A stretch of 62,337 nucleotides of DNA from Nemertoderma westbladi. Taxonomy: Eukaryota > Xenacoelomorpha > Nemertodermatida > Nemertodermatidae. Both the position numbers and the translations under genes were made by a program. The stretch lies in NCBI GenBank assembly GCA_032718475.1, contig JAUCBJ010005100.1, forward strand, positions 1 to 62,337, given 5' to 3'. Below the pieces are notes generated by a model. It saw only the letters and a list, made by a program, of their open reading frames with translations. It was not told the origin of the DNA and did no database searches. Below, piece by piece: positions 22,320 through 33,541 of the stretch (its first letter is position 1; every line of letters starts with the position of its first letter).

Positions 22320-23000
22320 TGTCATGCCACGAGTAGTAGTAGGGGGGTCGTGGGCACCGGAAGCGCCACGTAGAAAGTAGCAGTGGTAGAGAGGTTGTGG
22401 GCACCGGAAGCGCCACGTAGAAAGTAGTAAGAGAGGGGTTATGGGCACCGGAAGCGCCACGTAGAAAGTAGTACGAGAGAGTGGTTGTGGGCACCGGAAG
22501 CGCCACGTAGAAAGTAGTAGCAGAGAGTGGTTGTGGGCACCGCAAGCGCCACGTAGATAGAGGTGGTGAAAGAGTGGTTGTGGGCACCGCAAGCGCCACG
22601 TAGAGAGTAGAAAGGGGTAGACTAAGTATAGTTAGAGTTAGTAGAGAGTTAGAGGGTTTTAGTTAAAGTAGTAGTAGAGTGGTTGTGGGCATCGTTAGCG
22701 CCACGTAGATGGAGGTAGAGTTAGTAAGAGGGTACGTAGTACCGGTTGTGGTTGTGGGCACCGTTAGCGCCACGTAGATGGAGGTAGAGTTAGTAAGAGG
22801 GTATGTAGTACCGGTTGTGGTTGTGGGCACCGTTAGCGCCACATAGATGGAGGTAGAGTTAGTAAGAGGGTACGTAGTACCGGTTGTGGTTGTGGGCACC
22901 GTTAGCGCCACGTAGATAGAGGCAGAGTTAGTAAGAGGTTTTTAGTTAGAAGTAGTAGTAGAATGGTTGTGGGCACCACAAGCGCCACGTAGATGGAGGA
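22320..23000. repeat. Repeat array GTGGGCACCGnnAGCGCCACGTAG plus GGTACGTAGTACC palindromes
   Basis: Eleven copies of the 24-bp core in units of 44-50 bp (22347-22620) and then 68 bp (22685-22920). The longer units also hold the palindrome at 22731-22743, 22800-22812 (one base changed) and 22869-22881. The remaining 23000-23200 is Pur-rich TTAGAGTTAGTAG-like sequence. Confidence 0.9.
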
Positions 23001-23551
23001 TTTTAGTCAGAGTTAGAAAAGAGTTAGTAGACTTAGTAGTAGAGTTAGAGAGTTCTAGTTAGAGTTAGTAGAAAGTTAGAGGCTTTTAGTTAGAGCTAAA
23101 AGTAGTAAGAGTTAGCAGAGAGTAGAGTTAGTAGTTAGTAGAGTTAGGAGTTAGTTAGAGTTAGAGAAGCTAGATAGTTAGCAAGTTAGACCTTAGATAA
23201 GGTAGATAGTATGATAGCACAGGGGTAGCATTAGAGGTCAGGACCTTAGAGAGTGGCAGGGAGTAGAGAGGAGATAGTGAAAGGAGCTGTTGGCGAGAGA
23301 GAAGTGTGCGATTCAGGTGTGGGGAGAGGGTAAGAGCGAGTTGAGTTAGAGAGCGGAGTTAGAGTGGTAAGAGTGCCGGGGAAACAAAAATTGTGTGAGA
23401 GAAGCGCACGATCGGCCCGACACGAGGCGCCAGAGGGTAGTGACATCATACCCATAGGGAGCGGCCTGGAAAGCCGACTCCAAGAAAATAGATCCACCCC
23501 ACACCCGATAATAGATCGAGTTCCAGCGGAATTGTAGCGCACTTTAGTTGG

Positions 23552-23588
23552 ATGCTATCTTCTTACCGGGAAGATAGCATGGGGGGGG
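23552..23588 (+). promoter_or_regulatory. Hairpin and polypurine tract before the 3' LTR
   Basis: ATGCTATCTTC pairs with GAAGATAGCAT across a 7-base loop, followed by eight G directly before the LTR's TGTTAG. The G run is in the place of the polypurine tract that primes plus-strand DNA. Element B has the same hairpin at 52250-52278. Confidence 0.85.
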
Positions 23589-24146
23589 TGTTAGCTTATC
23601 CAATCCCGCTAACCAAACCCCATAGAGTGAGCCGTTAAGCCGTTAAGCAATATTGGGAGCACGAGGTTGATTACCCAACCTTGTGTCACCCCAATCAAGT
23701 GGGAAGGAGAAACACACAACGAGGGTCAGGGGCCAAACCCCTAACCGAGAGAGAACACAAGGAGTGAAGGGAAACACTCCAAAGGGTGCCAACAGTGATA
23801 TTAGCCAATGGGGGGAAGGCATCGGCTAGGTAATGTAATACGGCCAAACTGTGCAATATATATTACCAGTTGACTGCATCAGTTATCTCAGTTATCAGTT
23901 AGTCAGATCAGTTAGGGTGGAGCGGCAACATCTATTACCGTCCACTACCGCCACCACATCATTCAATCAGTATTTACCGGTATATCAGTTATCATCAGTT
24001 TAACCGTGCTTGCATTACTCATTTTATTATACTTATACTTATGAACTCCAGAACTCTCAACTTAACTGACCCTTTTCATACACACGGCGGGGACGCGTAA
24101 ATAGACAAACCCAACGGATAAATCGGGATCCGTAGATCCCGTCACA
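23589..24146 (+). repeat. Element A 3' LTR, complete
   Basis: 558 bp, TGTTAGC at the start and GTCACA at the end. A palindrome GTCAGGGGCCAAACCCCTAAC lies near 23725. An AATATATATTA box is near 23856. The same LTR, more diverged, is at 51710-52240 in reverse orientation. Confidence 0.93.
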
Positions 24147-24226
24147 CTGTACAACGTCTCGTACTCCTTGAGGAGACTAGAAACGAGACAGGAGACTACA
24201 AATCTCCACCCAATATTAGTAAATAG
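24147..24226 (+). pseudogene. Element D pol, last codons
   Basis: Directly after element A's LTR the frame reads LLEETRNETGDY and ends at TAG 24224-24226. Element C's pol ends with LLEETRIETGDY. This fixes where A inserted and shows that RNase H end and integrase were deleted. Confidence 0.85.
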
Positions 24227-24972
24227 AGATGTGGGACCCTTGATGGCCGCCACATAGACTTACCGTATTTTAGTAATTTAGTATTTTGTATTACTGTATG
24301 TGCATTTGTAATCCTCTTCACTGTAGATAGAGACAGCGGTGGAATTCCATTGTCTTTATATGTGAACATGGAGGGTAGTAGTACCCTTATGTATCACATA
24401 GGAGTGAGCGGGATTGTGTGTACAGTAGGAATGGAATTCCACTTGGAACCCACAAGTGGGACAATTTTTCAAAAATTATTAGACAAATCCATTTAGTTGG
24501 ATTTAAATTTAAGAAAAATGATTCTCCAGTGAATGCGAATTCTAGAATACAGCTAGATAAAAATTAAAATTGGGGAGGACAAGAGCGGATGGAAGGCTTG
24601 CGAGCCTACCGATAAATTTTTTTTTGGGAAAAGAATACTGGCCTTGTTCTACGTAGTCGTGTCTACTATTATTTAGACCGAATTAATTCTCGACTGCATT
24701 ATTTCTTTGGGAATGTAGTTTGGGAAATTAAAAGGTGATTATTTTAGACTCGCGGCTAGTTTACCCGGATTTCGTTTTTTATCGGCACAATTTTTGGATT
24801 AGGAGCCAGTGCGAAATCACGTGAACCCGAAGTCATTAGGCAAATGGGTTGGGGTTTTAGAGCAAAGTTGAGCCAAAAGCCGACTAACTCTAAGTCACCT
24901 CACATCTAACCTCTATTTTGTGCTTCATCTAGTAGAAACGTAACAATATGTAACCATATATAGGCGTATACA
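24227..24972 (+). other. Element D spacer between pol and ORF3
   Basis: AT-rich, without a gene. Palindrome copy 4 is at 24591-24610. Just before ORF3 is CCATATATAGGCGTATACA (24954-24972); element C has a similar TATATA and GCG..ATA block before its ORF3, a possible internal promoter. Confidence 0.6.
24591..24610. repeat. D palindrome copy 4 (pol-ORF3 spacer)
   Basis: GGAAGGCTTGCGAGCCTACC, non-coding. Confidence 0.95.
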
Positions 24973-25742
24973 ATGGCGGAGAAGATTTATAAGGAGTTAC
25001 GACAGGGGTTTACACAGGAACAGGAGCACCAGGCGCCGTTTAATCGTTATGGAGCTAAAAACTTTAGTGTGTTTGGGTGGAGAGTATGGCTAGGAGTACA
25101 GCCAAGCTCGCTAAATCCAAGGCGGACCCGAATGTTACAAAACAGCGATTGGACGCTTATAACAAAAGAGCGGAGGAATTACACGCGGAGTTTAATGCAT
25201 TGTATCCCTACGATGCGTTATGCAACGCCAGTGACATTTGCGAGGATCCAGACACGGAGATACGCCGATTATATCATACGCTGCAATATTTGATGGTGAA
25301 CGAACCCTTACCTGCAGCTAGGGACGAATTCGAAGGAATGCATCTTTATAGACGCGCTCGAGGAGCGGATCCAGAGACAAAGGACGCATTCTCCATATAC
25401 AAACTGTTTTACAAATGTGGAGCATGTATGCGCAAGCAAGACAACGCGATTCCTATGCGATTGAACTCGGAAAACCCCGAGCCGATATTTGTGCGATGCT
25501 CATACCACCAAAGTCTGCGTTACCAAGAAGGCGGATACCCTTTGACGAATCCATACCATTCGTTCAAGATGAGTGGACCGAATGCAGGTGAGATCGTTAT
25601 TTACGAACCCAAATTATTCGAACCAGACGTCTACAATATGGTAGTGGATGAGTCTAATAAGTCGACGCAAGAGAAACGGGAAGCTTTGAGCCTCTACAGG
25701 GCCTACAAGGCATACGAGAAAGGCGAGATCGAGGAGTTCGGC

Positions 25743-25762
25743 GGAAGGCTCGCGAGCCTACC
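25743..25762. repeat. D palindrome copy 5 (ORF3)
   Basis: GGAAGGCTCGCGAGCCTACC, compensated centre. Read as G-R-L-A-S-L, after SLYRAYK. Confidence 0.95.
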
Positions 25763-27003
25763 ATTTTACTGGATATCCCACGATCAAACCGTACCTAAGG
25801 AGATGACACCCGAGCTCTTCGATAGTATCACCTTTACTCAGCGTTTGTCGCAGAGACTACAGATACCTCATGTCGAGATGACGCGAGAACCTCAGCCCCA
25901 TCCTACTAAAGCGATAGTACCGGTCGCGAGACCAACCAGCTTTCCTATTAGTATACCGGCCCGAGAGGAGACAACTTATGAGATTCCTATAGTTGAACAC
26001 CCGGAGATCATTTCGAACCGGGATTTCCTCCCATCGGTTACCTTTGGTGATGTGTTAGAGTCAGCCGAGTTGCGTAGAACGATAGTACAGAAAATCGTAC
26101 GCAACGTGCCTCCACATATTACGGACTTTAAGGAAGTGAATCGCGCGGGGACGGATATCGCACCTTGTATCTTGCGAGGATATCTAACGAAAATGATTCG
26201 ATTATGTATTGGAGTCGGAACGTTTGAGACCGACACCGATATTGCGACCAATTGGACCAGTAAACCTATTAGTTTCGATGATGAAAAGTCAATAGGGAGA
26301 ATTTGGAACCCTACCGACGATTTACTCTACGATTGGGACACGACTAGCCGATCTCTGAAGGAGAATGGTTATATGTTTTACGATAAAGAAGGCCATGGAA
26401 GAGGATCGATTGCCTACGCCATACGTGGATACTAGACCATTGTTGCTTTGGGCTATTGAGCAAGGATATTTTAGGGAGTATAACACGCTAAAAACTGGAA
26501 CGGGTTATATCTCATACCTAATGTTTAGTTGGGATTATAAGGAGAGTAAGAGGAGCAAATACACGGACGTATACGGAGAGGGAGATACCCCCGGCATAAA
26601 CGAGTTCGAGTTACAGCTAAAGTGGCGAGGTTGCGTGTGTACTGGGCGATTACCTCACCTCCACGAATAATCTTGCAATACTATTTGGCGATAGAATCTT
26701 CGGTAAACGTTTGCTTCATCGCCGATGTAGTGTCTAGGACTCTAAAGTGACATCCGTTATGTCTCGGTGAAGGACATACCTTTTACGATGGAGGAAGGAT
26801 GCATACTGATGTATTCCGCCGATTTCTCCAACCCTTTTATAACACCAATGCGCACTGCGAAGTTTTCACGCGAGCGGGACTTAGCGTTTTCAGGGACGTC
26901 TATCTCACTCACGCAGGAAGCCTAGTCGACAGACCGTCGATGTTAACGTTAGTACCCTACGATGGGGAACGCAACGCGGAATTCAAAGGCCCGGAAGGAT
27001 CCT

Positions 27004-27023
27004 GGAAGGCTCGCAAGCCTACC
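27004..27023. repeat. D palindrome copy 6 (ORF3)
   Basis: GGAAGGCTCGCAAGCCTACC, one base off the perfect stem. Read as K-A-R-K-P-T. Confidence 0.92.
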
Positions 27024-28460
27024 ACCCATCATGACGATGTGGATCTGACCGAGTTTGCGATAATAGACGAACCGTTGTGGCAACTCATAGAGATAGAGGA
27101 GAACCTTCCGAGGAAGACGCGAACTAAGATACGCGAGTTGGAGAAAAGCGATGCCATGGTTTGTGTACAACCTACGGATACGAACATACCGACTGACCCG
27201 GATGATGAGAATTATCACGTGGACAGTAGCTCTCGCCCCATCGGAGATCTTATCTATGAGCGAGTTTGCTACCCTGCCAACACTATTTGTAGCAGATGCG
27301 GGGCAACTGGCCACCACGCAAAGAAATGCGGAGCGAAACATATATCTCTACCGGACTTAGTATGTTACTGGTGCGGGGATCAACGTTCGCACACTTTCTA
27401 CACCTGCTGGCGTTTCGTGGCGCAGTGCACGTATTGTAATATTAAAGGTCATAGGGCATCCGAATGTCAACTTAGGGACATCCCCTATGAGCATATGTCA
27501 GTTAAAATCATTCGACAGCTATTCAACCATTGGGAGAATCTAGCAGACGAGCATGTATCGACACAGCGACGCCATTTCCCTATGAGAGCACACTTGGGAT
27601 TTTGGGCCGTAAACCCTCTCATAATGTCGAAAGAAGGATACGTGTCAGCTATGCCTCAATACGATGCACTCTTGGAGGTGCTGGATATATTGCCATTGGA
27701 TAGCGGATTTAAGGTTGTGCGGGACTACTTTCTGCAGGTACACCCCGACAACAAGAACACTTGGAACTTTCAAACTGTGGTGAACAAGATTACCGCAGGG
27801 GAATTCGACAAATTGCGAGTCGAACAGCAGAATCGAGGAGCCTGGCATTCGATAGCTTGGGCATACCGGAGCGAATTTTATCACAAATGTGTAACCTCGT
27901 GTATTCTAGACGAGACGGACGTTTTGCGTGAGACTGGCTTCAAGGCCACGCCGTTAGCCGAAAAGACGCGTCACCCACAGGATGATCCACAACTTCGTAT
28001 ACTTAGAGCCCAGAAGGCCGGACAAGAGATAAAGAAGGTAGTAAATGTCGCTGAGAGGACGACATCGAAGTCGCAAATCCGGATGACTCGAGGCACGGTT
28101 TCCATCGCTAGAGAACCGCGCGGAGGGACAGGATTCGCTTTGCCAGAACCCATTAGAATTCAGACGACGTCAGAGAGCGAGGTGTCTGCGGACGGAACAG
28201 TCCCACCCTTTCGACTTCCTCCCAGCATTGTGGAGACTCGATCCGATGTTAAGCCAACAATTGGAATCGGACGAGGATTTAGAGGACTGAGCGCACGACG
28301 GATGTGCGAAACTCCCGTCGTCCCCTTTCCTAGCATTTTGGAACCACCGACAGCTCGACACCGAAGTCCGAGTCCAGTTCGATCCCGACCACCACCCAAT
28401 CGTATTAGAGGGCGTAGACTAACCTGTTCGACCAAGGAATAGGAGAGCAAGATGAAGAAA

Positions 28461-28480
28461 GGAAGGCTTGCGAGCCTACC
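28461..28480. repeat. D palindrome copy 7 (3' UTR)
   Basis: GGAAGGCTTGCGAGCCTACC, 20 bp after the ORF3 stop. Confidence 0.95.
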
Positions 28481-28610
28481 GATTGGATATTTATATTTGA
28501 ATATTATATTTGGATGTTATATTGGATATTTTATTTGGATATTTATATTTGATATTTATATTTTGGAATTTATATTGAACATTGGTTTTGGAGGAGCGAG
28601 ATAGAGAATG

Positions 28611-28627
28611 AAGGCTTGCGAGCCTAC
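28611..28627. repeat. D palindrome copy 8 (3' UTR)
   Basis: AAGGCTTGCGAGCCTAC core without the outer GG and final C. Confidence 0.92.
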
Positions 28628-29222
28628 TGTTAGCAATTAGTGCTCAGGAGAAGATATCTAGACCAGTAGGACGAACTATTGAGCTCGTCAGGAGGACACT
28701 TAAAGACTTATTTGAAAGTTATTAGCGCATTATGTTTATTCTATATTTAAGATTGATTTAATTTGGTAAATTTATTATGTATATTTGCAATATATGAAGA
28801 ATTATTGAAAGCTTGAAATTATTTGTTTTGATTTGTTCTGATTTGTTTAATTTGCTTATCTTGATAACCGAAAGCTTTTTTTTGTATTTTATGCACTAAA
28901 GTTAATTGGTAAATTTGTATTTTGTATGTATAATAGATTGTATTTACACCGTACCTGCAATATTAAGTATGCAATAATTAGGTAGTGATTATTTTATATT
29001 TTAGGCCCCACCAGTAGATTTAGAAGTATTTTGTAAATAGTTTATATTTCGATTGGTGAAAACAGTCTTACTTACTGTTTTCATGGAGCGGTGATGGATT
29101 ATTTCACTATAAGATAGCATTTGTAGTTTAACGTAAAAACTTTCTAAAATCCGACGCATTTTGATTAAGTTACAGTAATGCAATATGCCTATTCATATTG
29201 GTACACATAAAACCCGTAGGTA

Positions 29223-29302
29223 ATCTCATGGCGTAGTGGTCAGATGGTTAAGGCATTGGTTGCATTACAGATAGGTTACGAGTTCGAATCCCAGTCGGGA
29301 AA
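29223..29302 (+). ncRNA. tRNA-like SINE head or tRNA pseudogene
   Basis: TGGCGTAGTGG (29229-29239) fits a Pol III A box and GGTTACGAGTTCGAATCC (29274-29291) a B box, 35 bp apart. The cloverleaf ends do not pair well, and an AT-rich tail follows, so a tRNA-derived SINE is likelier than a working tRNA gene. Confidence 0.65.
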
Positions 29303-29339
29303 TTTGCATTTTTGGGCAATTTATTTACATTTGGTATAA

Positions 29340-30300
29340 TTAGATAAACCAATGAGGTGCGTACAACACATGGAACGATGAGTTGGGCCAATCATAGGGC
29401 ATAGAACATCTTATTGCTTCAATGTGAGGCCATGGAATGCTCTGGAAGGTTCTAGCGGATTCTATGTCCCAGATTTAGTATATAAAGGCTGGTTTGCCTT
29501 ATACTGTAAACTTCTGAACATGTATATTTCTGAACGTCCACCATTGGGACAGCCAAGCATTAGGATGATGGCCGCCTAGACCGTTAGGCCGTCAGCAACG
29601 CAGGGAATGATGTCAACAACACGCTAAGCGCCCATATTAGATTAGACGGCGTACCCCCTTCGCCCTTCGAAATACTCCACCTTTGCCATGCAGCGCCCGA
29701 TTTCCGAGGAAGGTAAGACTTTGTTTGATGCCCTTGCCCGACGTAAGACCTATAGATCAAGGTAAGCGTGATGCCGTTCTGGGACGCCACAAAATTTAGG
29801 ATCAAATAATTATATTCAGACAGAACCCCCCCATCAGTACTGCAAATCCCTGGGTTAACCTGTATACCTCACAGGTGCGAACTATTGCCGTTCGTCAATA
29901 CGCGAGTACATATTAGGTACGGACAGCATATGTTCCATAATTTAGTGATTCGAAGCACTGACCGTTTGGTACCGGTTCGCTTTGTAGAATATACATTAGT
30001 ACCCCCCCCCCCCCCCCCCCCCTGTCTGCACTTGTTATTTGATCAGGCAAGGATCTATTTTGTAGTATTAGGGGGGCAGGAATTGGGTTAGTTAGGAAGC
30101 CTTAGATGTACCCGGGAGAGGCCTTCGTGCTTCACATTTCGAGTTGCGAACCTTGCGTCGCAAACTACGTAGCGTACTGTACATTGCGAGTTGCGAACAT
30201 TGAGTATAACAAACTGTACTGTATTGCGAACTATGAATTGCTGACTACTGTTTGTGAATTGTACATTAGGAACTATGATTGGTAAGTATAAACTATTGAT
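29340..30300. other. Sequence between elements D and C
   Basis: Includes an LTR-like stretch with AGTATATAAAGGCTGG (29478-29493), and a 22-bp C run at 30001-30022. No protein or complete element recognised. Confidence 0.4.
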
Positions 30301-30753
30301 TGTTACGCTGATTGGTGTGTTACTAAAGTGTGCCTATAAAATCCCAAATGCTTAGATAGGCGCTCTTTTCCCTTTGATTGATTTCTATTTCTTAGTTTAC
30401 TATAAATAATTACTGATTAGGTCGAAAATAATACGGTAGTTAGACTGCTACTATGGCAACCCGTTGCGTAATAAATTAGAATTGCGCTTTCTGGAACACT
30501 TAGTAATTGGTACGCTGTTACATATTTGTGACTGTAATTAATTAGTAAAATTAAGAATTTGTACGCAGCATAGCGGAGAGTAGATTTGGAGTACTGTACA
30601 CTATTCACGCTGGGCGGTTATTTGAATTAGCGGGCAATAAGTTAGATCGCAGTAGCCAGTACGCAGCACGCATTAGTAAATCGCTGGCCTAAAGCCAGCC
30701 GAAGGCAAGTTTAGTCCCACAGTAGGTATTAGCCCTAATAAAACACTGTAACA
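30301..30753 (+). repeat. Probable LTR, TGTTAC...GTAACA
   Basis: 453 bp with inverted ends TGTTAC/GTAACA, a CCTATAAAA box at 30333 and AATAAAACACTG near the end as polyadenylation signal. Start shares TGTTACGCT with element D's left edge. The flanks (TTGAT, AAATT) show no target duplication, so it is more likely element C's 5' LTR than a solo LTR; the other LTR would lie outside the window. Confidence 0.55.
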
Positions 30754-33541
30754 AAATTTTGATTGTTTAAATATTCTCACATTCACACATTCCGTTAGGG
30801 AACCCCAGTATTTGCGATTAGATTAGATTAGAAAAGACGTAATTATTAGCGCGTTTTAACAGTAAGATTAGATCGTAAGAATACACTCTGAGTGTAAAGC
30901 CTCTCACACTCGTCTTAAGTAAGCTTAGGAAGCCGATTCGGGTTTATTGTTTTGGTTATTCCCGCGTGGCTCATATATTCGAACAGTTAGCTTTCTATCG
31001 AGCGATCGGTAGAGAAAGGAACAAGCGATTAGCAGGAGCCGTAGAAATTTAGTAAAATATATTAGCGGACGGCAGGCGAGCGCCATCCAACGGTGAGTAG
31101 CAGTTTTGTATTTAGCAGCCCTACATTAGTAATAACACGCTCCTGATTACCCCTGTTTAATAGTAGAGCAGTCTTTGTGTCTTTATTGGTTAGGCAGAGA
31201 CCCGCTAGTTTAACAGTGAAGCACAGGTATTTGCCTGTTTAGCGGTTCTGCAGTTAGTACAGGGGTAGGTTGTTTAACAGTGAAGCACGTGATACTTGCT
31301 GTTGCTTGCAACAGTAAAGAGTGTATTCAGAGTTAGATTACTGTATTCACTAGTCGCATGCAGTAGTACAGTAGTGCATTAGGCTGATTGCTGTTACTGC
31401 GTACGGTAGAAAAGACATTTGTTTGGCTGTACCACATACAGTATTCATTAGGCTGTTAGGTTAGTGTACTGTTTTACTTACTGTACTGCGTACAGTGGAT
31501 GTACGGTAGTGCGTTTACTAATCGCAAATACAGCAGTTCATTAGGCCGTTAGGGCACGCTGTAATTAGTAAGTTTTTTGAAAATTTTAGCTAGGTTTGTG
31601 AGAATTCAGTTTTGGTCAAAATTATTTGTAATAAAATCTAGAGTTTTGTACCGGTATGTTAGATAACCGCTTAGTTGTTTTATACCATCTGGAGATACAT
31701 GGCAAGACGGAGCTTCTGAGTTTGGGGTTCGTGTGGGTCTGCGGGTTCGGTTTGCAATCAGTGAAGAGCCTGAAACTTTGGACGCGGGCGTGGAATCTCA
31801 CAGCAAACAAGGTTAGTTGTTCTGTTGGCACCATTGTGTTTGTGGAAGCAGTAAAAAATTACCGGTTGTTTAATTGCGAAGCTGAACACAATTTATTAGC
31901 TAGGTTAGTTAGGTTTAGCCGACCATGGTTTTTTGAATCGCTCAAGTTAGAGAGAGAGAGAGAGAGAGTCGCAACCCGAAGGTGTAGCCACGTGCTAGTG
32001 GATACATATAATATGTGAAATTAAAATTGCGTTGATTAGAGCTATATATGTAAAATTAGAAATATTTGGGTGGCAAGTTCATTTTTGAATATTTTGAATT
32101 AGATTCAGAAATTATTTTGTGTCATACCGGTATTTAAATGCTATATAATAGCTATAGAATAATATTTTTGTTTAAATATTGTACTGGTATTTGTAAAAGC
32201 TTTTGCGGATCTAGCTAGTTATTTTCCCCGCAAAGTACTCTGTAGGTGTTTTAGCGGACATAAAAAGCCGTTTCCTTACTGTACAGGTGATTTAGTGGAC
32301 ATAAAAAGCCATTTCTTCTGTATGTGTACTTTAGCAGACATAACTAGCGATTTTATGTCGCAATACGCCAAAATACTCTTGATACAGTGCAGTTCAGATG
32401 ACAACATCTATCAGCTGATATGTACATGTGTAACTTTTTCTTTGTTCGGTCGACCAATCAGAGCGATTTTCATTTTATTTGTACAGAAACCTCCGGGAAA
32501 TTGCGCAATGCATTATGGTTTATGTTTACCTTTTTTCCTGATGCCAGAACATCGGCTGTGGAATTATTCTGTGTTTCAGACTTTAGCCAAACATTAGAAC
32601 AGCTTTGATTATAGAAACGTATAACTGTTATCATATTGTTACAATCCATATTGTCATATTGTCAAACCAGATCACATACAAACACCGCATTATTTTACTG
32701 CTATTTACTGTCGGTTATTAATTGTTAGAAGTTGATGGAATGTTGTTATATTTGGAGAATATCGATAAATAACCATAAAACCCCAATCTTCTTGATATAC
32801 TGAAGGTTAGAGAGACCGGTTACATATAGCAATTGCGACTTACATTATAGTGGTTTTGGAGTGAATTGAATGCTGTTTCATAGGCCCTACATGTGTCGGT
32901 TGCTGTTCTCCTTATATATGATTTAAATTAGTGAAGGTCGGCAGATCAGTGTGCAGCAGTGTGCGGTAGTGTGCACGAGTGTGACAGATAACAAAGCATT
33001 TCCTAAAGAATGCGCCTTATACGTAAATCATTAGCCATCCCGTTGTGTTTAGTGTAAGTCATAACTCTGTTTACATACTTAGAGCGCCACGTCCTAAAGG
33101 AACTGTTAATATTTCCCGAAAGTGAATAATATTTGTCAGAGATTATATTAACGATCAGTCGAATAATACAGTAGGCCTACACCGCAATAAGGTCAGAGCT
33201 TCCGAATCCAGTCTCCCGGGTAAATCCAGTGGATGAATGGTCGCGCATAGGCTGGCTTCGGCTAATGTAGTTTTATGCGTATCAAATACTTGTCATAGGC
33301 TAAAGTCGATTTATAACCTAGAAGACACCTAAATTTGGCAGATTAAACTGCTAAACAGCGAACAGTGGCGAACAGTATTTGCTATAACTGTATCCTATTA
33401 AATTCACAATATTGCATTGCGAATTTATTTTGACATTTTTGGACCAACTAATTATTTGACAAATAATTTAATCATATTTTCGATTAAATATATCTCGAAT
33501 TTTTGCGAGATTTTGGCCGGAAGGCAAATATTATTTAGACT
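30754..33541 (+). other. Long leader upstream of element C gag
   Basis: No supported gene. Contains short repeats around GCATTAGGCTGTTAG and CTGTACTGCGTACAGT (31260-31560), a (GA)n run at 31950-31967, and three loose copies of a TTTAGYGGACATAAAAAGCC unit at 32245-32350. Short frames at 31656-32018 and 32295-32597 lack motifs. Confidence 0.45.

Larger units (their letters stand above)
17050..24146 (+). mobile_element. Element A: non-autonomous gag-protease relative of element B
   Basis: Flanked by LTRs (5' truncated, 3' complete). Internal order: gag N-terminal region with three G runs, gag capsid, zinc knuckle, protease, an unusual tail with a hydrophobic segment, then 1.5 kb of repeat-rich 3' UTR, hairpin, polypurine tract and LTR. 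The gag and protease are very close to element B, and the 3' UTR right after the stop and right before the LTR also match B, while RT, RNase H, integrase and ORF3 are absent. So A looks like an internally deleted derivative that keeps the cis parts and Gag. It inserted near the 3' end of element D's pol. Confidence 0.85.
24973..28442 (+). pseudogene. Element D third ORF: large zinc-knuckle protein
   Basis: About 1,150 codons over four frame shifts: 24973-25080, 25077-26395, 26365-26625, then about 26625-28442 (one TGA near 26749). It matches element C's third ORF along its length. Parts: an N-terminal basic region; a Cys/His site (YKCGACM ... RCSYHQ); GMHLYRR and EGGYP motifs; a central conserved part (LLLWA, FREY, then LQYYL, DRPSM); three knuckles CSRCGATGHHAKKC, CYWCGDQRSHTFYTC and CTYCNIKGHRASEC at 27292-27475; LGFWAVNP; and a Ser/Pro/Arg tail. 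The knuckles imply RNA or DNA binding. No known enzyme, signal peptide or membrane segment is visible, so it is not an obvious env. Function unknown. Confidence 0.75.
11546..28700 (+). mobile_element. Element D: BEL/Pao-like LTR retrotransposon, split by element A
   Basis: Left edge taken at TGTTACGC, a plausible LTR start, though no matching 3' LTR was found so the right edge is approximate. Order: leader, gag (12156 to about 15540), RT and part of RNase H (to 17008), element A insertion, last 27 codons of pol (24147-24226), spacer, third ORF (24973-28442), 3' UTR. The protease region is missing between the gag zinc knuckle and RT, and integrase was lost together with the first 138 bp of A's 5' LTR. 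Reading frames carry at least a dozen stops. It is therefore an old, inactive copy. Confidence 0.8.
28443..29215 (+). other. Element D 3' UTR
   Basis: AT-rich TTGGATATTTATATTTG repeats (28482-28580), two palindromes, then low-complexity AT sequence to about 29200. No 3' LTR matching 11546 was found, so D's end may have been lost. Confidence 0.5.

Noticed and set aside
12881-28627. Dispersed palindromes as a CRISPR-like array
   Set aside because: Copies are kilobases apart inside retroelement genes, with no regular spacers or cas genes; the sequence is eukaryotic.
29223-29302. Functional tRNA gene
   Set aside because: A and B boxes are present, but acceptor and anticodon stems do not pair convincingly and an AT-rich SINE-like tail follows.
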